NCBI GenBank assembly: GCA_032207245.1
Contig: CM063507.1
Span: forward strand, 88,061,109 to 88,125,108
Source: Pardosa pseudoannulata
Lineage: Eukaryota > Arthropoda > Arachnida > Araneae > Lycosidae
DNA length: 64,000 nucleotides
Direction of reading: 5' to 3'
Numbering within the stretch: the first letter of the stretch is position 1; each line of letters opens with the position of its first letter. Below the pieces are notes generated by a model. It saw nothing but the letters and a program-made list of their open reading frames with translations, was not told the DNA's origin and made no database searches. The translations under genes and the position numbers were made by a program. Of the stretch, positions 23,365 through 38,300 are shown piece by piece.

Positions 23365-26300
23365 TAGTGATCGAATTTTTAATGAATCCAATTGGCTCAG
23401 TCCGTAAATCTTGTGTTAAAAATTGCATGCCTTCAATTTCGTGAATGTGAATATTTTAAATAAATGTTGAACTCTTTTGAAATTAAACTGTATGTAAAAT
23501 CATTAAAAAAAAATAAAATTGTTTAAAAAGAAAAAAAGTTTTAATTAGTCAATTACACTTTATACAGATAAAAAATATTTAATTTGCCGCTTTTTGTTTT
23601 CTTTTGTTTGTTAAATTACATTTATCACTATACTTAAATAACATTTTTTTAAAAGTATGTTTTGAAAAGAAAACTGGAGAACGCATCTCTATATCATATA
23701 AAGATGGAGAGAAATGCATTCTTCCTTTTTCTTTCACATATAGTATATGTAATATATTAAAAAGTCACTGACAGATTACTTTCTGTAAGGTATGTAAATA
23801 AAACTAAAAGTACTTCAAATTTTCAATCTTTTGTATTGTGTAAAGAAATTTTCTTAGTCTATTTTCATAAAACCTATATATCTCGAAACTGTGTTTATCT
23901 CGAATTTTTTTTTATTTCGAAGAGATTCAAAATAGACAGGTTTGGCTATATATATAATGTTTATTAGCCTGTGACATAATCTGTAGGGAATATGTACTTC
24001 AAAGATAAATTTGTTGATACAATATTGACTATTAAACTTTAATTCTGTAATAGTAAGTAACTAAAATTAATTTAATATTAGTGCATGATTTGTAGCATAT
24101 ATACAAGTTAAAACTAATCATAGTTTTTTTATATAATTTGAGGTAGGATCTAAAGTATTTAGAGGATATTTAAATGTAACATAATATATAATAGAAAAAT
24201 GAGATGTTTAAGAGAATGATATTGTAGCCCTATTAAAAAATTGCAATACAAAAGTGTATTTGTAGTTACAAAGAACTTGGGATATGCCTAACAAGGTTCC
24301 ATCTAAGTAGTTTGTTTAGAACAATTTTCATTATATCCTCATATAAGCTTTTAAATAATGTTGATCTTCACAAATTTATATGTTAATAAAATATATAACA
24401 ATGTGAACAATCTTTTTCTTTTAATAAATTATTGCTAAATTATGAATTCACTCAATATATTTTGCAGATTCACACAATATATTTTGCAGCAGTGCTCATG
24501 TCAGCATTAACTGCTTCCCTTACAAATTTTTTTGAAAAAAGATTGAAAAACATTTTTTTTATTTTATTAAATATGCCGAAACAAAACAAAATACTTAGGT
24601 TTTAAGATGAATTTTTAATTTTTTTACAGATGTAAAAGCACATAGTTTTAATATTAAAGTACTATTTTGAGTTATCTCAATAAATGGGAAAAAAAGTTTA
24701 ACATTAGTCTTTGTATGATAAGTTTTGAATTATGGAACAACACAAAGCAATACCTGACATTCTATACATTGGTATCTTGTTTCTTTTCTTACTGGCTTAC
24801 CTCTGGAATCTCTTTTACTGGAACACAGAGTACACAGTCTCGTTGGATTGGAAATTATTTTATTTTTTTTTTCAGTAGCAGGAGTAACATCTGAAAAATG
24901 CCATAAGGTTAACCTCAGTGGTGAACTAATGCTTTGGTCTTCCTGATGTGGCAGAAAACTCTTCATAATGATTTTTCGCAACTATCCTTCTTTATACATT
25001 ACCAATCCACAAATTGATGTATACTATACAATAGGGAAAACACGTGACCAGTCTTTGCCAAAAGAAACGCGAAACCAACAAAACTTGGCAAACTGTCAAT
25101 GAAAGCCAAATATTTTCTTTCTTTTCCACCAGGCCCAGTGAAACCGTGATAAAAACAAATTGTATTGATAAATTTTCTTCTCCCGGGTTTTCTTGTGATA
25201 ACAATTAACTGCAATACGTACAAACCTGAGATAACTCAGGATAATCAGGCAAGCGGTTAAAAGAATGCTCTTAAAAATTTAGTGAATATACAGCTAATCA
25301 TGTTTTATAATAAATGTACACACTCTTCTTAATATATAAAAATGAATAAATTAAACAATTATTTATTTGTGATATAGATTCCCTGGAATTAGTAATTTAT
25401 TTAGGATGTCATAATTTGATAAATTACTTGGGATTAACCAAGGGAAATGCTTGAAATAATGGCATAGAACACTTAAATGAGACAGGGAATGAATTTGGAA
25501 TGTTGAAATTGAGAGTTTTTCTGTTGTGATATAAAGCTTTTGCATGCTCCTTTTTTAAAACCAAGCTAATAGTTTAGGAGGCAGGGTTGTAAATTTGACC
25601 AGGGCACTGGATAAAAGTGGTTTTAACTGTCGAAAACTGGTCAAAAATGGTTGGAAGTGGTCAGAATTGTTAAAAATAGTTTTAAAAGGTCTTAATATAT
25701 AATATCTTTTGTAATTAGAAGTGACTTTTAATAAGCAATAAAAATAGTAGTGCCGTTAAACAAAATATGACACTAACAAGTTCATGAGATTTAACATTCT
25801 TAATAATAAGAAGTAAGCAGTATAATAAGAATGTTTGATTTTAAAAATGAACCATACACATGCAATTGTGAAAATGTAATATCCAGTTGTAGTAAAAAAA
25901 ACATAAAATTTGAGTTACAGGTGAAAAATAAAACATGAATTACATTTAAAAACATAAAACATGAGTTGAAGTTAAAAATTTAAGTTGTAGTTAAAAGCAT
26001 AAATTTTAAAATTGAAATAAGACATTTTACAACTAAAATTGTTATTAATTTATAATCATTTGTAATAATTTGTAATCTAAAATAAGTTATGAAATCATTT
26101 CAATTGTGAGACTACTACAAAACTTGTTACTTGTAACTGTTTTTTAAATTCAACATAAATTACATATGAAACAGCTTGTGTAAAATGTAAGACATTATTT
26201 TTGTATCTTGGTGTTATGTTATATTTGTCTTTTGCTGGTTTTATTTATATTATGACATTTTTAACAAATGTAACTTGCCTTTATCATAGGCTAGTAAACT

Positions 26301-29300
26301 ATGTTCGATTAGTATCAAATATGTCAAAAGGTGAATTTCTGTGGTCAAAACTGGTCAAAATGGATACTGACCAAGACGGTTAAAACAACTGGTTTAAACC
26401 CTTATGGTTAAAACTGATCCAACCTTGTTAGGAGGAAATGTGAAACAAGCAACAAACTTACAATGAGTTTTATTCATAAGATATAGCCATTTGGAATTGG
26501 CTGTAAGTTGTAGGTCACAGTTTCATTAAGCCATAGTATAACAAAAAAAAAAAAACGATTGTAGTGCTCAAAACCAAATTCATCTAGATCAAATGCTGTA
26601 AAATTGTTCTATACGTGCTTTTTTTTTTTTTTAATTAATTTCAGGACCTTTTCTTCTGCTTTGGTTCAAAGATGTCATCAGTACGGAGAAAACAGCGGAC
26701 TTTTTAGCTCTAATCACAAATTTAATAAAATTTAACGCTGCCTACCTTGATGATGACATCATTTCTGGATATATTGAGTATGTATATATTTTATATGTGT
26801 GTATGTATATATGTGTGGGTATGTTTGTTATGACATATAGACATAAAAATGAAGAAATTAATCTTCTCTGATATAACCTCGCTGGTCGATGGCAAAATGG
26901 TTGGGGTGCTGATCTTCAGCACTGGAGTTTGTGGGTTTGAATCCCACTCTCGCATGGATGTTTGTAGCCATTCAGGATCGGCTTTAAGCAGTAGGTCCTG
27001 ATTGTAGTAGCTCTAGTGTTCCAAACCAAACCTAATGTAAAAGATGCATAAGTCGAGTACAAAGAAGGTTTCAGTTTCTATTTTTGTGGGGTTTATTTAA
27101 TCTTTGACAAATGTTAATTGTGCCAACTGAGCATTTAGCCAAATGATGTCTGATTAGTTAGGGTGCTGTACCTTCAGTACTGGAGTTCGTGGGTTCGAAT
27201 CCCACAGTGGCATGGATGTTCGTAGCCATTTGGAATTGGCTTAAAGCAGTAGGTCATTAGCCCTCATGTTACAAAAAGTAGACCGTAGCGCTCCAAACCA
27301 AACCAAACCAACTGAGCACTGACTTCTACAACGTCTTACAATTTATTACTTTTTTTATTTATTGTTCTCAATATAGTCACCATTGGGTACTATTATTTTA
27401 CATTTTCTCATAGGCTTACCAGTGTTGGCCATGAGGGATTGAAAACTACTCCTAAGGCTTAACTTATCTTGGGGTTAACCTAGTTTACAACTTTTTTAAT
27501 GTTAACCTCATCCCGCATCAAAGCTACTTACAACCTTTTCGTGTCTAAAAATCTAAGTTGTAATCCCTGCAGGTGCAACACTTCCTCAGTCGCAATGAAA
27601 GAACTTGCTAGGAGCAAGTTAACTAAATACAAATTTACAATCAGCTACTTAGTATTATATTTATTAACTGTTCTTAGGTGCAAGTACTATTGTTTTAATC
27701 TAGGATTTATTAATTTACTATATTACATTTTATATAATGTCCAAAAATACCCATAATTATCTGAATTTAATTATCTGAAAGTTATATCAAATAAAAGGAA
27801 TACTTAGTTGTTTAACCATAAAAATTAAAATCAGAAATCTTGCCTTTTCCTAATATTTTTATTGATTGGGGGGGAAAAAAGGGACTGTATTTGTCTTTAG
27901 ATGATACTAGTGTATTTTATCTAGAATAAAAAAATAATAATGGTTGGATATTTTGATCTAGGTATACATGTATTTTATGTAGTCGCACAAAAGCAGAAGA
28001 AGATATTGAAGTAAGTGCATTTTAATTTTTATCAATAATATGGCTTCTTTATTTTATTGAAATATTTGGCCATTGCCCACGTTGGTGGCAATGGTGTATA
28101 ATAGTTTAAATATTTTTGATTTATTGAAAGTTATCAAGATATCTATCGTAAATGTTTGATTTTATTGTACCCAGATAGTCCTTTTTTTTCTCTTGCTCAT
28201 TTTTTGTTCACTTTGTTATTACTTGTAAAATAGACATTTTTTGTTAACTCAATAAAACATCTGATATAAAATGAAAGATCTTAAATATGGGAAAAAGAGA
28301 AGAGGTTGAATGAGAAGAAATTGATCAGAAATACCTACGTTTTGGTCCAATTGCAAGCTGTTTGTGGAGAACATATGGTTAATTATTGCAATTGAATAAA
28401 ACTTATATGAGGGAATTGGACATAAGGGAATATTCTGTATAACTAAATATTGTATGAAGCCCAGTGGCATTGGGGTAGCGCTTTGCGCTCCCACGACAGA
28501 GGTCCAGTGTTCGATCCCTGGGCAAGGTTGACTCAGCCTTTCATCCCTTCAGTGGGTAGATAAACTGAGGACCAAGCGTGCTTGGGAACTAAACACTGGG
28601 GGTTCCGTGTAAGATTGACCACCTAACCTGAACATATGCTTTGTATCCCAGGGCCCTTGGTCAAGTAAATAGATTCGGATCATAGGCTATGGCCCCCTAC
28701 GGGTGATGCACTGAAGAGTTTTTTTAAATATTGTATAGGAAAAAAGTACGAGCTTTGTGGCAGTTGTAACAGGGAACAAGAAATACTTAATGGGAGTTTC
28801 CATTGTACTTAGATATGTATATTTTTATATGTATTTCAGGCATGCCAACTACTTGAATTCTCCAGAGTTGCTCTGGAGAAATGAGAAAATTTGATAACTC
28901 CGGTAACTCCTCAGATTACTTCGGCAATATATCAGCAATATATATATTAGCAATCAGGGCAACTTTTTATTTTCTGGAAGATAAAAAGAAACAATTTTAA
29001 TTTGTGATCGACATACTTTTGTGGAGTCTAATCAAAACACCATTGTAGTTGAAAAGTAATGAACGGGCTGAAAGATCTCTAATTGGTTTATTTATATTGC
29101 TTAAATGTAGCTCTAAATAGGGTTGTGAGTTGTGAAAGTGTTGTTGACATCTAAATAAATAAAAATATTGACTGCATAACTAGCATCTGATTTTCAACTA
29201 GGGTGCAAGTCCAATTTGCTGTGGAAGTTATCAAGTCTGCTTAAAACTATAAAATTATTAAAAAAAGAAAAATGGGAAAATATTTAAAAATTAGAGTTTA

Positions 29301-32300
29301 GGTTGTCATTCCTTGCCACTGTTGAAACATGCTGAGACTTTGTATTTGCTTGAAGATCTTGTACCTTCTGTTTGTTCTTAAAGTGAATTTTGGAACTGAA
29401 ATAGTTCAAGAATTCTTGGTCTAGTGTTATACTTAAGACAATTTGCCCAGAAAAGGTTTTCTTAGTCTTACCTATTTGGTGACATTTTTGGCTTATTGGC
29501 AAACTACAAGGTGCATCCAGAAAGTAATTTTCCCAATGTTTTCCTCTTTAAAGTAAACATAATTAGACATGTCAATTATGCATCTATCAATTGCACAACA
29601 GATCTATTACATAATAATCGTATGTCAACTGGACAAGTTCCGATTCGTGCCAGTAGAGGGGTAGCAGTGGTCTGAAACAGAAACTTTTATTCCTTCTCCC
29701 GCTGCTTTCAAGGTTCAGTCGGTGATCTTGAATGCACAAAGCATTGCGTTAATTGAAATTCATCATCAGCTCTGTCAGGTCAATGAGCTGAAACAGAGAC
29801 CTGAACACAAAATTCAATGCTCAGGAGCAGCACTGACATGTCTGCTACGGTATCACGACGACCGTGAAGAGTTCCTCGACAGGATCATCAAGGACAGTGA
29901 GACTTGAATTTTGCACTTTACCCCAGAAACCAAGCAACTGTCAATGCATTGCATCGTAGTGGATCTTCGGCCAGGACCCAATTCAAACAGATGCTGTCGG
30001 TATGGAAAGGGATGTGCACGGTGTTCTGGGACAGGAAGGCTGGTTCCATTCACAGGCGGCAGAGTTCTACGACAGAGGGATACAAAAGGGGATCCCACAA
30101 TACGACAAGTGTCTCCATTCTGATGGTAGCTATGTTGAAAAATAGCTGAAACATGGCGGTACGTGTTGCCAATAAATATGTCCGTGAAAGTGTGAGTTCT
30201 TTTTTCTTTTAAATAATGAAACTTACTTTCTGGATGCACCTCGTATTTGAATGTTATACATTTTTATTTTTTATTAAAGCTTATAAATGGGTTTGAATAT
30301 GGAGCAAGTTTTTTTTAATTTATTTTAATTTTATTTATTTTTTCCTATTTTTATTTTTAAGTCTGTTTATATTCTGAAATGCATGGTATATACATTATAA
30401 GAATTTCTGTTTGCACTTTCTTACATTTGGTTCTTTTTCAGGAGTGTCTAAATATCTTAGAAGCCATTTTGTGTTATAGCCATCTACCAAATGATGCTCT
30501 CCAGAGGTTTATCTTCACCTTATGTTTGACTGTCAATATAGAAAAATTCTCTCAATGCAGCTGGAAGGTAAGACAAGTTTTTATGAAGTGTCTGTGCTAG
30601 AGAAATGTTAAGCTATTATTTGTTTGGAGAAATCAATTAAAACAAAATTAGTTTTAAACAGGGTTGTCATGATTTAAATAATGATTTATATCTTGATTTA
30701 AATCGGTTTATTTTTTAAAAAGAATCATTCATTTAAATCATTTTTTTTCTACTACTTTTATAACCTATATTCCAAAGACAGGAGAATTGGGAATACCAAT
30801 AAGTAAATAAGTGTCAATAGATAGCATGTGCTTTCCGAGAATTGGGGGGGGGGTTGTCATCAGAAAGTATGGAGTAGGGGTAGTACAATGATGGATTATG
30901 ATTGGTGGAATTCATTTTATGTCATGCGAGGTAAAGAGAGTATGACAGAACTGGAAATCCAGTTCGTCTACCCAATAACGACAGCCGTGACTTCGTCTGC
31001 TGGAACAGAAAGACAGTTTTCTTCTTATGGTATTGTTTGTTCTAGCCTTCGTAAACAATTAAGAGCAGATAAAGCATCGAAGCAAGTATTTTTATCAAAA
31101 CAATTAAATCCATAATTCAGTACTTAAAAATATTGAAATAATTGGGATTTGTTTTTTTAAATAAATAGTTTGCATTAAAAGAATATTTAATTTGATCTTT
31201 AAATTGACATCTTATTGAGTTTGCACTATCTAATTACAAAATAATGGAATGTATTTAGATTAAAATTTATACATTTAATTTTAGGTAATCAGCGTGTAGA
31301 ATATACTAGGTAGATAAGATGTTACTTCTTATAGCATACTATTTTATATATATTGCAAAAAACATAAAAACAATTAAAATTAGTGTTCAGAAAAAAATAA
31401 AAAAAAGCTGATTTAAATTAAAAAAAAAAATCTGATTTAAATCAAATCTGATTTTTTTTTAAAAGAATCAGGATTTTTTTAAAACCCTGATTTTTTGTAT
31501 AATCATTGTTTAAGTAATAACTTATTTCTTTCGTTGTATACTTAAATTTTGTTCCATAGCATTACTATATCAGACTATGTTACTAACCAGTAAGCCTTCA
31601 TCAAGCCTTCTCGTTAGATAAAAATTTTGCATTAATCTTTTTGTTTATATCTACTAACTAAACTTTGGGCTTTCACAGAATGGAATTGTAAAATTAGTGA
31701 GATTATGCTCTTCGACAATGAAGTATGGTTGGATCTTACTATTATGCCATGCCCATTTGTTTCTGTACAAAATTAATTCTAATATTTTGATTCAAAATGA
31801 GTTGTAGTGTAGCAAAAATAGTGACAGAAATATCTTTTTGTATTTATGATGTAAATTATAAAGCTTTAATCTGTGATGATTACATTATCTGTAATTTTTT
31901 TTTTCTCTTGTAGCAAATGCGAAATCTGCTAGGTACCACTGTTGGACATACATGTGTATACGCTTTGTGCCAAATACTTCAAGAAAGGTATGTTAAAGAG
32001 TTTTAACTCTGGGAATAATTATACAAATTGTTTTAACTTTACTTAAAAAAATGGGAAGATTCGATTTCAATCACAATATTTTTAGAAAGAGTCCAAAAAG
32101 GGCTTTTGAGCAGAACAATAAATAACCATTAAAATTTATTTTTTAAATACAAAAAATTTCAAAAATCTACAAAATAGGGGAAAGGGGAAGCCAAAATTGC
32201 ATCCCAGGTAAGGTATGATGGAAACTTTAGTCCACCCAGATGACGAGTCAAAGCAATCTTTTTTTTTTCTGACAAAAATAAAAAATTTCAATTTCAGTAA

Positions 32301-35300
32301 ACTCAGTCCTAAAATCTATATAAATAAAAATGTAAATGTTTGTTCATAATCCTAAATCTCTGAAAATATTGTACAGATTAGCTTGTCTGGGTATGTTTTT
32401 ATCTACATAATCTATATATATATAAATGAATTTGTGTCTGTCTGTACTTGATACTCAAAAACCATGCATCCAATCGTCGTGAAAATTTGGGAAATAATTA
32501 CGTACATCCCTGGGAAGGTTTTTGTAAATTTTTAACGTTCGAAATCCATTCCTTCCCCCTTTTTCGAACATTTTATGTCACTATTCCAAGCATTATTTTC
32601 TCCGGTTAAATGCAAACGATTCACTTTTCAATGTATCGCATCATAACTAAGTGAAAGAAGCAATATTTCTAGCAATGTGACGTCATCCCAAGTTATTGTT
32701 TTAAACGCAGTTTTCCTCGGTTAAAAGCAGGAGATTAAAATTTTCAATTTATCACATAATTGATAGGTGAAAATGATATTTTTCTATCATTATGACGTCA
32801 TTCTTTTAAATATCTGATTTATTCATTTATTTTATATTATTTAAACATCGTCTGCGTAGTATCAATTCGATTTGACCTGGAAATTGTGATATAAAGTGAT
32901 TAACTTTCATTTCTATGTGACGCAAGTTATAGCACTTTTATATAAGAACTAATTTTAAATTTAATTCTTGGTTCATTTTTACGTTTCAATGAAATGCATA
33001 TCAACAATATTCTAAGTACAAAAAGTACAAATTTCAGTGACTCTCATGGTCAAATAAAACCTATCATTTTATATAGTTATCTTCATATTCATATGGTTGT
33101 CGGTATGAATAAGTGTTTCTGTTTCATACAAAACTATGTGGTTTGTCATAAATTTCCTTAATTTTGGAGAACATTTATTACTACCATCAAAATGAGCACT
33201 GTTGCTGTCAAAACCTCTGCTTCCTATTCTACCACGTAATATGGCAATGTATATTAACGTTGCTAATCAAGGTACAGTAGTAATACTGTAATGTAATTTA
33301 GGGTTAAACTTATATTTTACCATAAGAAAAAAGTTTGAGCAAATTTAATATAAGACACAAATTCGATGCACATTTAATCGTTAACATGTAAACATATATT
33401 TTGTTATATTTATTGATATTAAGAACAGTTTTTATTTATTTTTTTTTATACAAATCTACTCGATGAGTCATAGAGTAACCAAATTTGGACAGAAATCCTT
33501 GATACTGCCAAATGAACATATTCCATATTAATACATCTTGAATTCCAAGATTAAAATCTGACTTTGACTATCTATATAAGAATGTATGTTTGTATGTGCG
33601 TCTATCTCCTTGCGAACCATTAGACGCAGACGGGCGCCAAAGGTACCAAAAGACGTAGAACGATCTAGGGATGTCATTTCGCCCACTCGCGTTCTGATAT
33701 TTCAATTAGTTCGAAATATACTGACGAAAAACCGAACAAAATGGCAGTTTAATTTTGCGACACGAGCTTTCCATTGTTGAGTTGGCCTCTAAATATGGCA
33801 GTGTTATTCATTGTTGGCATTATTATCGCCAGATATATGCTATTCAGGAAACACAAAAACGTATCTACACTATTTAAATTTCAGTGTAAGTATATAAATA
33901 TATGATGTATCTAAGATATTTATATATCTAAGACTACTTTCTTATCTGATAAAAGATAAACTCATTTTAGTTTAGAAAATCCCTTCTTTTTTTCTATTTT
34001 ATTCGCTTGGCGAGATTTTTATTTTCAGTAATTAAAAATTTGCCATGTTCTATCAAATTTGTTTTCGTTTCGCAGTTGCTATTTATTAAATAAAAACTAT
34101 CATATGGTTATAGGTTTTGTTATCTAAAACTCAACTACACTAGAGAAAATATTGGCAAGTGATATACAGGGAACAAATAAGTTTTCATTTTAGAAATGGC
34201 AACTATGAAATGTTGAGTTATTGTAGCCACTTTTGATTAAAGTTTAAAATGTGATTTCAAATAATATAATTTTTCTAGGTGTATGAGATTTATATACTTA
34301 TTTCGTTTTATCAATATTAATTTGTTATATTTCATTCATTTTAAATTCATTTGAGCCAGTTTTATTTATCCAAATTTAAGATGTCATTCTGTACTTCACC
34401 TATTCTTAAATAAGCTTGATGACTTTCAGTATATATTTTTTTTAATTACGTGTTATAAAAATTGAAATCCATCAAGTAACTTCATTCTTATGATAACGCT
34501 TTCAGGTCATATAATTGTTCTCGGCTTTTGACCTTATGTGCTTAGTTCATTTTATCAATATTTGGTATTTTTCTTTCATTGTTGATTCAATTGCGCCATT
34601 TTTATTTATCAGATTTTGAGACCACACTAAAGTCTATTCATAATTAGGCTTGGCAGAATTACTTAAGGTAGTTATTTTGGTCAATCGCGTTCTGCTATTC
34701 TAATTAGTTCGAAATATATTATTTTAAAACCAACAAAAACACTGTTTTATTTATGTAGTACAATCATTTTAACTGTTGAGTTGGCGTTAAAAACAATGAC
34801 CCTATTTTCATTGCTGTCGTCGTTTTCGCCAGATATTTGGTAATAGAGTTGACAATGCAGAACAAATATCGCCTATCCTGCCAAACCGTTGTTTGTTTGT
34901 AAAATTTGAACTACGGCACATTTTGGTATTTTTGTTAGTGATTTATTATATTTTTGAAGAATTTTTCAAGACCTTACCATTAAAATTCGAGTGTAAGTAA
35001 ATGCATTTATAAATATAAAAACATTTGGATGCATTACTTCGCCCATTCGGCTGAATGCTTAAGCTCTTTCCACAATTAAATTACTGTAATTACACTCAGT
35101 TAAAAGTATATTAATTAAAATATGTAATGAGTGGTGCCATTTATTGCCTACAGTTACAACTATTTGTCATATGCAATAACTTTTTCTCTTTAAAATATCC
35201 CAGTATCAAAATCATTTTATTTGTAATAGCTAAATTTTTTACTTCATCAAAATATATAAATCTTTATTTTACTATCTTAAATTTTTTAAGAAGTTATTTT

Positions 35301-38300
35301 TTCTGTTATATGTTGACATGATTTTTATTTTCAATAATTACAAATTCGCCATGTTCTATCAAATTTGTTTTTATTTTACAATTGCCATTTTTTAAAGGAA
35401 AAGTTATCGTCATAGGTTTTGTTATTTAAAATTTAATTTTTATGTATGTAAAACTTGAGTACTAAAAGACATTCAATCTCGAAAATGAATTATCCCATTA
35501 AGAGCAGTACATATATATTACTCTCCAGAGTATTTTGCAATTAGACTCCTACATTAATAAAAGTCGTGGAATTGGGAATTATTATCCACCAACTCAGTGC
35601 AACGCAGTGCACTTACTGGACATTCGGCTATTAATAAACTGTTATAATCATCAACAATCTGAAACATACGAGATTTATTCAGCATTTGTATTAATACGCC
35701 TTATTATCTTTAATAGTGGTTCTAAATCTTTCATCGAAATATTTTAAAACCCAGACTGAAGGCTGGGTGCAAAGCAGCTAGTCTATATATATAAAAATTA
35801 ATTTGTGTCTGTCTGTACTCAATAGACTCAAAAACCATGATCCAATTGCTGTGAAAATTTAGGAAATCTTTAGGTATATCCCTGGGAAGGTTTTTGTAAA
35901 TTTTTAACGTTCGAAATCCATTCCTTCCTTCATTTTTGAGCCTTTCATGTCACTATTCCAAGCATTATTTTCCCTGGTTAAATGCAAACGATTAATTTTT
36001 TAATTTATTGCATCATAACTAAGTGAAAGAAGCAATATTTCTAGCAATGTGACGTCATCCCAAGTAATTGTTTTAAACGCAGTTTACCATGGTTAAAAGC
36101 AGGAGATTAAAATGTTCAATTCATCACATAATAAATAGGTGAAAATGATATTTTTCTATCATTATGACGTCATTCTTTTAAATATTTCATTTATTCATTT
36201 CTTATTTTATATTATTTAAAATCGTCTGCGTAGTATCAATTCGATTTGACCTGGAAATTGAGATATAAAGTGATTAACTTTCATTTCTATGTGACGCAAA
36301 TTATAGCATTTTTATATGAGAGCTCATTTTAAATTTAATTCTTGGTTAATTTTTACGTTACAATGAAATGTTTATCAATAATATTCTAACCACAAAAAGT
36401 ACAAATTTCAGTGACTCTCGTGGCCAAATAAAAACCTATCATTTTATATAGTTATCTTTATATTCATATATGGTTGTCAATATGAATGTGTATTTCTATT
36501 TAATACAAAACCATGTGGTTTGTCATAAATTTCCTTAATTTTGGACAACATTTATTACTACCAAAAAATTAGCACTGTTTCTGTCAAAACCTCTGCTTCC
36601 TATTCTACCTCGTAATATGGCCAGATCTATTAACGTTGCTAATCAACCTACAGTAGTAATACAGTAATGTAATTTAGGGTTCAACTTATATTTTATCATA
36701 AAAAAAGTTTGAACAAATTTAACATAAGACACAAATTCCATTATAAATTCTGAATAATGTTATAATGCACTTATAATAGAAATGAATAAATATGCCAATG
36801 ACTCAAACTGAGCTGTGACGAATTTTTCGAGTTATTCACGAAAATAGAATCTTTGTTTAAAAGTAATATATTAAGTTCACCGTAGCGAAGCACGGGCACA
36901 CTTGCTAGTATTTAATAAAAGTAGTGGTGTCAATGATTTTTTTCGTTACCAATAAAATATATTCTTGGCGAGATTTGCACTGTCAAAAATGGAAATGAAC
37001 TTATATTTGCTGCATTGAAAAATTGGAGTTTCACTCTTTTAAAATACATAACAAATTCCAAATTTTTAAACACTAAATATTAAAGTAGTATGATACTTTT
37101 TGCATAATTAATATCTGTTTTTTTTCATTTTACCCATCAAAAAGAAATCTGCAATGAAATAAAAGATGAAGGAAAACGTTATTCGGGAATAAGTTGTATA
37201 TTTAGTTTAAAAAAATTTTATTAAAATTAATTTTGATGACACTATCTTATAAGTAATTTCTTAAGCATACATTAAACACATGTGCCCTCAATTTTATTTA
37301 TTTTTTTAATTTTAATTTTTTAATTATTTATTTATTTTTTTACTGATACAGTCTATTAATTTTGTCTGAATTTTTTGTTGGGAGAAGTGTTTTTCTATCA
37401 TAATAAATTATCCGTTTTTGCAATACACCAAAAATCCTTTCAGGTGTATTCTTTTCAAACTGTAATACCTGTCAAATTATTTCAAATTATTTCAGCAATT
37501 CATTATAAATTAAATTCTAGGTCATTGGCCATCTTAAATTGTTAAATTTTCATTTTGAAATCTTCAAAAATATTTTGAGAAATTGGGAGAAAAATATTAA
37601 ATCCTAGAAAATGTTTGTTAAATAGAGATACACTTCACTGTTTGGTGATTATTTTCTGAAGAAATTCACAAATATTCTGGGTTGTAATTATATCTCCCAA
37701 AATAGGTTTCTTAATTGGAGGTTTCACTCTATGTGTACATTCATGTATATTTGCATCTGTGTATTTGTATTTATGTACTTCTAGATAGGCATGTATATAT
37801 ATATATGTTTCTATTCATTTGTTAGGAGCAATATAGAATAATTTTTGTTAATGCAAATTGAATTGTGAGCCGTTTCTTTCCTGCAGGAGTAACCATAATT
37901 GTTCTGCCTTGCTGCGAGGAGCGATTTTCTTCATTGGAATGGCTCTGTGGGGATCCAATAAAGTGAACACTCTCATCCATCCACCAACAGCTGTTTTGCC
38001 CTCTTTCCTCAAAGTAAATCTTGAAATACATTTTATTGAGCTGTTAAAGGGAATGTTTTCAGCTAGGAAGGGTTATATGTAATTCAACATTTTAATACAT
38101 CAACAACCACTTCCAAATGAGTTAATAGGCTCTTTACCACGTGTTACCCTTTTCAATTGCCAGCACGTGTTTGTTTATATTCATGAAAATCCAAAAAATC
38201 ACGTACCCTATTCTGACCTCACAAAGAAATATTAATGTACAAGAGATCTTTTGAAAGGAACATGGATTAGTAACGCCATCTGATAGTAAATATTTCTCTC

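Noticed and set aside
28459..28523. Possible tRNA gene
   Set aside because: Both pol III boxes are present, but the T-arm and acceptor stem cannot both form and a SINE body follows; treated as a SINE head.
29853..30239. 128-codon minus-strand frame
   Set aside because: It is antisense to the deleted mariner element, whose transposase pieces are clearly on the plus strand.
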